A DNA stretch of 64,000 nt from Thiocystis violacea (GTDB taxonomy: Bacteria > Pseudomonadota > Gammaproteobacteria > Chromatiales > Chromatiaceae), in the NCBI RefSeq assembly GCF_016583575.1, contig NZ_NRRG01000020.1, forward strand, positions 1-64,000, given 5' to 3'. This document shows, piece after piece, positions 58,465 through 64,000 of this stretch. Within the stretch, counting starts at the first letter, position 1, and every line of letters starts with the position of its first letter. The notes beneath the pieces were generated by a model. That model saw only the letters and a program-made list of their open reading frames with translations. It ran no database searches and was not told where the DNA came from. The translations under genes were made by a program, and so were the position numbers.

Positions 58465-61400
58465 TCAGCCCACCCACACCCGCGCATTGCGGAACAGCCG
58501 CATCCAGGGTCCATCCTGACCCCAGTCGTCCGGGCGCCAGGAGTTCTGAACCGCGCGGAAGACCCGTTCCGGATGCGGCATCATGATGGTGACCCGACCG
58601 TCGGTCGTCGTGAGACCGGCGATGCCATTGGGCGACCCATTGGGGTTGGCCGGATAGAGATCGGCGACCCGACCGTCATTCTCCAGATAACGCGCGACCA
58701 CCCAGGGCTCGGCCGCCGCCAGATGCGCCGCGTCGCGGAACTCGGCTCGCCCCTCGCCGTGCGCGACGGCGATCGGCATCCGCGATCCGGCCATATCGGC
58801 CAGCACCACCGACGGCGTCCCGGCGACCTCCAGCAGCAGGGTGCGTGCCTCGAACTGCTCGGAGCGGTTGCGCACGAAATGCGGCCAGTGCTCGGAGCCT
58901 GGGATCAGCTCGCGCAGATTCGAGAGCATCTGACAGCCGTTGCAGATGCCGAGCGTGAAGGTATCGCCGCGCTCGAAGAACCGCTGGAACTGATCGCGCG
59001 CGCGCGGGTTGAAGAGGATGGTCTTAGCCCAGCCCTCGCCGGCGCCCAGCACGTCGCCGTAGGAGAAACCGCCGCAGGCCGCCAGCCCGCGGAAATCGGC
59101 GAGATCGACGCGACCGGCGAGCACGTCCGAGAGCGGCACGTCGACGCACTCGAAACCGGCGGTATGAAAGGCGGCGGCCATCTCGATCTGGCCGTTCACG
59201 CCCTGATCGCGCAGTATGGCGATCGGCGGACGGGCGCCGCGCTCGATATAGGGCGCGGCGATGTCGTCGTCCGGGTCGAAGGTCAGCACGGCATTCAGAC
59301 CCGGATCCTCGCCGGCGATGCGCGCATAGGTCTCCTCCGCGCAGGCGGGATGATCGCGCAGCGCCTGCATCCGGAAGCTGGTCTCGGACCAGGCTTGCTG
59401 CAAGTCCGCACGGTCGGCCTCGAACAGGGTGCGGCAGCGACGGCAGATGCGGATCTGGTCGCTGTCGTCGAGCATCCCGATGACCGGGCTGAACTCGGCG
59501 AGTCCATGGAAATCGAGGATATGCAGCACGTCGTCGGTATCGGTATGGCGCACCTGGATCACCGCGCCCAGTTCCTCGCTGAACAGCGCCGCGAGGTCGT
59601 CAGGTCCGATCGCGGCCAGGTCGACATCGACGCCGCAGCGTCCGGCGAAGGCCATCTCGCACAGCGTGGTCAGGAGACCGCCGTCCGAGCGGTCGTGATA
59701 GGCGAGGATGAGATCCTCCTCGCGCAACTCCTGGATGGCGGCGAAGAAACGTTTGAGCAGATCCGGCCGGTCCAGATCCGGTGCCTCGTCACCCAGATGG
59801 TTGAAAACCTGAGCCAGACAGGAGCCGCCGAGCCGATTCCGGCCGCGCCCGAGATCGATGAGGATGAGATCGGTGTCGCCCTGGTCGGTGCGCAGTCGCG
59901 GGGTGAGCGTGCGGCGCACGTCGGACACTGGCGCGAAGGCCGAGACGATCAGCGACAGGGGGGCGGTCATCTCGCGGCGCTCGCCCTCGCCGGTTTGCCA
60001 GACCGTCTTCATGCTCATGGAGTCCTTGCCGACCGGGATGGCGATTCCCAGCTCGGCGCACAATTCCATCCCGACGGCATGCACCGTCGCGTAGAGACGC
60101 GCGTCCTCGCCGGGATGGCCTGCGGCGGCCATCCAGTTGGCCGAAAGCCGGATGTCGCCCAGATGATCGATGCAGGCGGCGGCGATATTGGTCACCGCCT
60201 CGCCCACCGCCATCCGACCGGAGGCTGGCGCGTTCAGCAGCGCCAGCGGCGAGCGTTCGCCGATCGCCATGGCCTCGCCCCGATAGCCGCGAAAATCGCT
60301 CATGGTCACGGCGCAGTCGGCGACCGGAACCTGCCAGGGGCCGACCATCTGATCGCGCGCCACCAGGCCGGTGATGCTGCGATCGCCGATGGTGATGAGG
60401 AAACTCTTGTCCGCGACCGTGGGCAGGCGCAGCACACGGAAGATGGCCTCGCCGAGATCCAGCGTCCCGGTCTCGAAGGCGGTGCCCGGCGACGGCAGGC
60501 GTGACACCTCGCGGCGCATCCGCGGCGGTTTGCCGAGCAGCAGCGAGAGCGGCATGTCGATCGGACGGTCGCCGAACTGGCGGTCTTCGAGCGCGAGATG
60601 TTCCTCCTCGGTCGCCGCGCCGACGATGGCGTAGGGACAGCGCTCGCGCTCGCAGATCGCCTTGAACTCTTCCAGCCGCTCCGCCGCGACGGCCAGGACG
60701 TAGCGCTCCTGGGCCTCGTTGCACCAGATCTCCATCGGCGACATGCCGGGGTCGTCGTTGGCGATCGCCCGAAGTTCGAAGCGTCCGCCACGTCCGCCGT
60801 CATGGACCAGCTCCGGCAGGGCGTTGGAGAGTCCGCCGGCACCAACGTCATGGATGAAGAGGATGGGGTTATTCGTGCCGCGCGCCCAGCAGCGGTCGAT
60901 GACCTCCTGACAGCGGCGTTGCATCTCGGGATTGGCGCGCTGCACCGAGGCGAAATCCAGATCCTCCGCCGAGGTTCCCGAGGTCATGCTGGAGGCCGCC
61001 CCGCCGCCGAGCCCGATCAGCATCGCCGGTCCGCCTAGCACGATCAGCGGTGTCCCCGCCGGAAAGGGTTGCTTGGCGACATGCTCCTCGCGGATGTTGC
61101 CGAGACCGCCGGCCAGCATGATCGGCTTGTGATAGCCACGCAGCTCCTCGGTCCCGTCCGGGCCAGGGATCGTCTGTTCGTAGGCGCGGAAATAGCCTGT
61201 CAGATTGGGTCGGCCGAACTCGTTGTTGAAGGCGGCGGCGCCGATCGGTCCTTCGAGCATGATGTCCAGGGCCGAGACGATCCGCTCCGGTTTGCCATGG
61301 TCCACTTCCCAAGGCTGTTCGAAGCCTGGAATCCGCAGATTCGAGACCGAGAAGCCGCAGAGCCCGGCCTTGGGCTTGGCGCCCTGTCCGGTCGCGCCCT

Positions 61401-62361
61401 CGTCACGGATCTCGCCGCCCGAGCCGGTCGCCGCGCCCGGATCGGGCGCGATGGCGGTCGGATGGTTGTGCGTCTCCACCTTCATCAGGAGATGAATGGC
61501 CTCCTCCGACTCGCAGTAGATGCGGGTCTGGGGGCAGGGCATGAAGCGTCGCCCCTCCCAACCCTCGACCACGGCGGCATTGTCGTGATAGGCGGAGAGC
61601 ACGCCCGCGGGAGACCGATCGGTGGTGTGTCGGATCATGGCGAACAGCGAGCGTGGCTGGGGTTCGCCGTCGATCACCCAATCGGCGTTGAAGATCTTGT
61701 GCCGACAGTGCTCGGAGTTGGCCTGGGCGAACATCATGAGTTCGACATCGGTCGGATCGCGACCCAGGGCCAGGAAGTTCTCGGCCAGATAGGCGATCTC
61801 GTCGTCCGAGAGCGCCAGACCCAATTCGCCATTGGCGCGCTCCAGGGCCGGACGGCCAGCGCCGAGCAGATCCACCCGCCGCGAGGGCCGCGGCTCCGCC
61901 GCCTCGAACAGACGGCCCGCCGCCTCCAGGTCGAACAGCGTCACCTGGGTCATGCGGTCATGCAGAATGGCGGCCGCCGCCTCCAGTGGCGCCCCTTCGA
62001 TCCGCTCCGCCTCCGCCGTCGTCAGGTAATAGGCGAGGCCGCGTTCCAGCCGCCGGACCAGGGTGAGACCGCAATTGCGCGCGATGTCGGTGGCCTTGGA
62101 CGACCAGGGCGAGATGGTCCCCGGCCGGGGCACGACCAGCACCAGCGTTCCCTCTGGCTCATGCGTCGGGAGACTGGGGCCATAGCGCAGCAGACGCTCC
62201 AGGATGGCGCGCTCCTCCGCGCTCGGCGCTCCGCTCAACTGGGCGAAATGGACATACTCGGCATAGGGCCGGATCGGCATCCCAGTCCGATCGCGGAGTC
62301 GCTCGGCCAGCTTTTGGAGACGGAAATCGGAAATGGCGGGCGCGCCGCGTAGGACCAGCAT
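58465..62361 (-). CDS. purL: Phosphoribosylformylglycinamidine synthase
   Basis: A 1298-residue large-type PurL, step four of purine synthesis (FGAR + Gln + ATP to FGAM). An N-terminal PurS-like region and linker precede two AIRS-like ATP-binding halves ([16 protein letters not shown]..., [14 protein letters not shown]-like and [11 protein letters not shown]) and a C-terminal class-I glutaminase with the nucleophile in [14 protein letters not shown] start at 62361 ([13 protein letters not shown]), matching E. coli's MMEILRGSPALSAF; an ATG at 62397 is also in frame. Confidence 0.96.
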   Translation of the reverse strand: MLVLRGAPAISDFRLQKLAERLRDRTGMPIRPYAEYVHFAQLSGAPSAEERAILERLLRYGPSLPTHEPEGTLVLVVPRPGTISPWSSKATDIARNCGLTLVRRLERGLAYYLTTAEAERIEGAPLEAAAAILHDRMTQVTLFDLEAAGRLFEAAEPRPSRRVDLLGAGRPALERANGELGLALSDDEIAYLAENFLALGRDPTDVELMMFAQANSEHCRHKIFNADWVIDGEPQPRSLFAMIRHTTDRSPAGVLSAYHDNAAVVEGWEGRRFMPCPQTRIYCESEEAIHLLMKVETHNHPTAIAPDPGAATGSGGEIRDEGATGQGAKPKAGLCGFSVSNLRIPGFEQPWEVDHGKPERIVSALDIMLEGPIGAAAFNNEFGRPNLTGYFRAYEQTIPGPDGTEELRGYHKPIMLAGGLGNIREEHVAKQPFPAGTPLIVLGGPAMLIGLGGGAASSMTSGTSAEDLDFASVQRANPEMQRRCQEVIDRCWARGTNNPILFIHDVGAGGLSNALPELVHDGGRGGRFELRAIANDDPGMSPMEIWCNEAQERYVLAVAAERLEEFKAICERERCPYAIVGAATEEEHLALEDRQFGDRPIDMPLSLLLGKPPRMRREVSRLPSPGTAFETGTLDLGEAIFRVLRLPTVADKSFLITIGDRSITGLVARDQMVGPWQVPVADCAVTMSDFRGYRGEAMAIGERSPLALLNAPASGRMAVGEAVTNIAAACIDHLGDIRLSANWMAAAGHPGEDARLYATVHAVGMELCAELGIAIPVGKDSMSMKTVWQTGEGERREMTAPLSLIVSAFAPVSDVRRTLTPRLRTDQGDTDLILIDLGRGRNRLGGSCLAQVFNHLGDEAPDLDRPDLLKRFFAAIQELREEDLILAYHDRSDGGLLTTLCEMAFAGRCGVDVDLAAIGPDDLAALFSEELGAVIQVRHTDTDDVLHILDFHGLAEFSPVIGMLDDSDQIRICRRCRTLFEADRADLQQAWSETSFRMQALRDHPACAEETYARIAGEDPGLNAVLTFDPDDDIAAPYIERGARPPIAILRDQGVNGQIEMAAAFHTAGFECVDVPLSDVLAGRVDLADFRGLAACGGFSYGDVLGAGEGWAKTILFNPRARDQFQRFFERGDTFTLGICNGCQMLSNLRELIPGSEHWPHFVRNRSEQFEARTLLLEVAGTPSVVLADMAGSRMPIAVAHGEGRAEFRDAAHLAAAEPWVVARYLENDGRVADLYPANPNGSPNGIAGLTTTDGRVTIMMPHPERVFRAVQNSWRPDDWGQDGPWMRLFRNARVWVG

Positions 62362-62488
62362 GGGCGGTTGCTCTGGAGGCTTGGGGGATGGCGACATGAT
62401 ACTCGGGCGCGCCGCGTGGGGGCAGTCGCCATTGCGCGATCCGCGCGTGTCGCTCGAAGCGCGCCAGCCGGATCGACCCGAGGGCCGG

Positions 62489-63082
62489 CTAGGAGCGCCG
62501 TTGGCGAAAGGTCCAGGGTGTCTGGTGCTCGCCCCGGCGGCTCCAGATGCCGCGTTTGGCGCCGCGCGCCTCGCGCTGGGCGCGGGAATAGCGCGAGTCG
62601 TCGCAGTAACGCTCGTAGACCGCCGCCTGTCCGGCCCGGACCTGCTCCAGATTCAGCAGACGCGGCTCCGGGTCGAGCGTGTAAACCTCACCGACCGTGC
62701 GTCCGTAGCGGTCGCGATCGATCGTCACCAGCCGCAGTTCGCGCGGCGCCATGTCGCGCAGATGCGCGCGCGAGCGATCGCCCCAGGGGCGTTGGTTCTT
62801 CTCGGGCGCGTCGATGCAATAGAGTCGCACCTCCACCGGCTTACCCTGGCAGACCAAGCGCAGCGAATCCCCATCCAGCACCTTTTCCAGTCGGCAGGAG
62901 CGTCCGCCCGCGCCGAGCGACCAGCCGGCCGGGATCAAGCCGCCACCCCACCGATCGATTCCCCAGGCCGTCAGGAGGATCAGGGTAATCGCTCCCGAGC
63001 CGATCGATGAGCGGAATAGGTTACGCAAGCCGAGTGTCCTCCGGAGGGAAAGGCCCGAGCCGGGCGAGGTCGCCGCGGCCAT
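62489..63082 (-). CDS. Thermonuclease (SNase)-family protein
   Basis: A 197-residue exported or membrane-anchored staphylococcal-nuclease-like protein. A hydrophobic segment (about 25-44, [10 protein letters not shown]) precedes the OB-fold: [29 protein letters not shown] and [13 protein letters not shown] keep the Asp, Arg and Glu of the nuclease site. The ATG at 63082 is preferred over the open frame to 63229. It lies 17 bases after the thioredoxin gene and may share its transcript into purL. Confidence 0.86.
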   Translation of the reverse strand: MAAATSPGSGLSLRRTLGLRNLFRSSIGSGAITLILLTAWGIDRWGGGLIPAGWSLGAGGRSCRLEKVLDGDSLRLVCQGKPVEVRLYCIDAPEKNQRPWGDRSRAHLRDMAPRELRLVTIDRDRYGRTVGEVYTLDPEPRLLNLEQVRAGQAAVYERYCDDSRYSRAQREARGAKRGIWSRRGEHQTPWTFRQRRS

Positions 63083-63099
63083 TGTTCTTGCCTCGTCGC

Positions 63100-63630
63100 C
63101 TAGTCCCCGTGGGCGGCGATCCACAAGCGGAGTCGCAGACCCCACTCGGTGCCGACGCCGACGGAGGCCTGGCGGATCCGTCCGGCGGCGTCGACCACGA
63201 AAGTAGTCGGAACCCCGCTCACACCCCATCGATGCGCAAGCTGTCCGTCGGGGTCCGGGATGACCGGAAAATCGTGCCCTAAGTCCCGCATCAAGCGTCG
63301 GAGTTCTTCATGGGTGCCGGATTGTAGCGCCACGGTGACGACCGGGTGGTCCTTGGCGATCGCGGCGATGGCGCCGTCCATCACCCCGCAGATGGGGCAC
63401 CAACTGGCCCAGAAGTGGACCAGCAGGGGTCGGCCCCGAAGGTCGGTCAAGTCTAACGCGCGTCCATCGAGAGTGACGCCGGCCAGTGGCGGTGCCTCGC
63501 CACTGGCCAGTGGTCTGGCTTTCCACCATTGGATGGCCGAGAAAACCAATAGGATCAGGACGATGTTGATCAGCCAACCCCGGAGCCGTTTGGTTCGGCG
63601 GGGTGGTGATGGGGAGTGGTCAGGAGACAT
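63100..63630 (-). CDS. Membrane-tethered TlpA-like thioredoxin
   Basis: A 176-residue periplasmic thiol-disulfide protein. A signal-anchor (LINIVLILLVFSAIQWW, about 20-36) leads to a TlpA/ScsD-like fold with the active site WASWCPICG and cis-Pro loop GVPTTFVVD. The CPIC dipeptide differs from the CGPC of thioredoxin and resembles protein disulfide oxidoreductases of the Scs group. It would act on cysteines of exported proteins. First gene of a leftward group with the nuclease and perhaps purL. Confidence 0.9.
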   Translation of the reverse strand: MSPDHSPSPPRRTKRLRGWLINIVLILLVFSAIQWWKARPLASGEAPPLAGVTLDGRALDLTDLRGRPLLVHFWASWCPICGVMDGAIAAIAKDHPVVTVALQSGTHEELRRLMRDLGHDFPVIPDPDGQLAHRWGVSGVPTTFVVDAAGRIRQASVGVGTEWGLRLRLWIAAHGD

Positions 63631-63750
63631 TCAGGGGTTCCCGGAAGAGGCGTCGCCGGATCGGGCGATCGCGTATTGAACCAGGATGCATCCCTGATCT
63701 CCAACACCAAGTCGCGTTCTCGATGGGAGGCGAGGAGCCCGCGTAGCCCG

Positions 63751-63817
63751 CGTAGGGCGGAACGCGATAGCGGTTCCGCCTTCTTGCGATGAGGTTGCGA
63801 TGGCGGATCGCCCTACG
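63751..63817. repeat. Palindromic GTAGGGCGG element, copy C
   Basis: Ends CGTAGGGCG (63751-63759) and, reversed, CGCCCTACG (63809-63817). Inside, GGCGGAAC / GTTCCGCC forms a hairpin (63756-63780). The GTAGG edge recalls the elements at 180, 35491 and 49068, though the core differs. Confidence 0.6.
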
Positions 63818-63921
63818 GCGCTGGGTTTGCAAGCCCGCGACCGGTACGCTCCGCCGGCAAACAAAAAAGATCAGCGAAAAGATCTTGACAGCAAAAAAGA
63901 TCGAAAATAAAATCTAAATCT

Positions 63922-63949
63922 CAAAAAGATTGCTGTGGCAATCTTTTTG
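63922..63949. terminator. Perfect 12-bp hairpin with T-tract
   Basis: CAAAAAGATTGC - TGTG - GCAATCTTTTTG. The right arm ends in five T and the left arm in five A, so it can act as a terminator in either direction. No gene in this window clearly ends at it; it may terminate a gene to the right of the window or attenuate one starting nearby. Confidence 0.65.
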
Positions 63950-64000
63950 CGTGGAGATTGCCTAAAGCATCTTTTGTGAATCCTGCCAATCACCTTAGCT

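Larger units (their letters stand above)
63631..64000. other. Non-coding right edge, AT-rich end
   Basis: No gene is seen in 370 bases. The left part holds a palindromic element (63751-63817). From about 63860 composition becomes strongly AT-rich, with recurring AAAAAGATC or AAAAGATC words and a perfect 12-base hairpin (63922-63949). This differs sharply from the GC-rich surroundings and may be a regulatory or foreign segment continuing beyond the window. Confidence 0.6.

Noticed and set aside
58450-60504. 684-codon plus-strand frame
   Set aside because: Antisense shadow of purL, with low-information D/G/R-rich sequence.

Overview
The window is GC-rich, densely coded DNA from a gammaproteobacterium. 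The gene orders def-fmt-rsmB-(DUF4390)-ntrY-ntrX-trkA, lysM-dprA-smg-topA and prfB-lysS are typical of that class. A stand-alone dissimilatory-type ATP sulfurylase (sat) and the many c-di-GMP proteins point to a sulfur-oxidising lineage, most likely a purple sulfur bacterium (Chromatiaceae). That genus-level reading is an inference from gene content; no rRNA or photosynthesis gene is present. I saw no tRNA, rRNA, CRISPR array or transposase gene.

Layout. 0-5.4 kb: part of a Tad/Flp pilus locus (two small Flp pilins, prepilin peptidase, AAA+ ATPase, CpaB) with a divergent Sel1-repeat lytic transglycosylase; the left edge is non-coding and rich in palindromic repeats. 5.5-11.4 kb: signalling block with a receiver protein, a REC-PAS-GGDEF-EAL protein and a divergent multi-PAS histidine kinase. 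11.4-20 kb: leftward operon def-fmt-rsmB-DUF4390-ntrY-ntrX-trkA, ending in a 48-codon internal remnant of trkH. 20.1-28.4 kb: lysM, dprA, smg, topA, an amidase, an HDOD-GAF protein and tsaC. 28.4-35.3 kb: acnA, then arsM, a CxxC thioredoxin-like protein and an ArsP-type permease (probable methylarsenic handling), a ferredoxin/double-CDGSH protein and a DUF2189 membrane protein. 35.3-41.6 kb: a repeat-bearing gap with an MCE/PqiB-like remnant, an OprB-type porin, a periplasmic binding protein overlapping a GGDEF-EAL protein, and oxyR. 41.7-49 kb: clpB with a sigma-32-like promoter, a MntA-HepT module with a shortened HepT, an orphan sensor-domain protein, prfB with the programmed +1 frameshift, and lysS. 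49-54.4 kb: ygfZ, an RNase II-family exonuclease, a DUF882 protein, a second lytic transglycosylase and a 72-aa unknown. 54.4-64 kb: sat, a pentapeptide-repeat protein, metY, purL, a thermonuclease-like protein, a membrane-tethered thioredoxin, and an AT-rich terminal region with a perfect 12-bp hairpin.

How it fits together. Most genes are housekeeping (translation release and formyl-Met processing, topology, purine synthesis, K+ uptake, TCA cycle), interleaved with sensing (c-di-GMP, NtrYX, OxyR) and stress functions (ClpB, ArsM, YgfZ). The main anomalies are junctions where one gene runs antisense into a neighbour or its remnant (histidine kinase/trkH, GGDEF-EAL/oxyR), a family of palindromic elements whose ends supply stop codons to flanking genes, and an NtrX-type regulator lacking the usual sigma-54 contact loop and the Walker A lysine.
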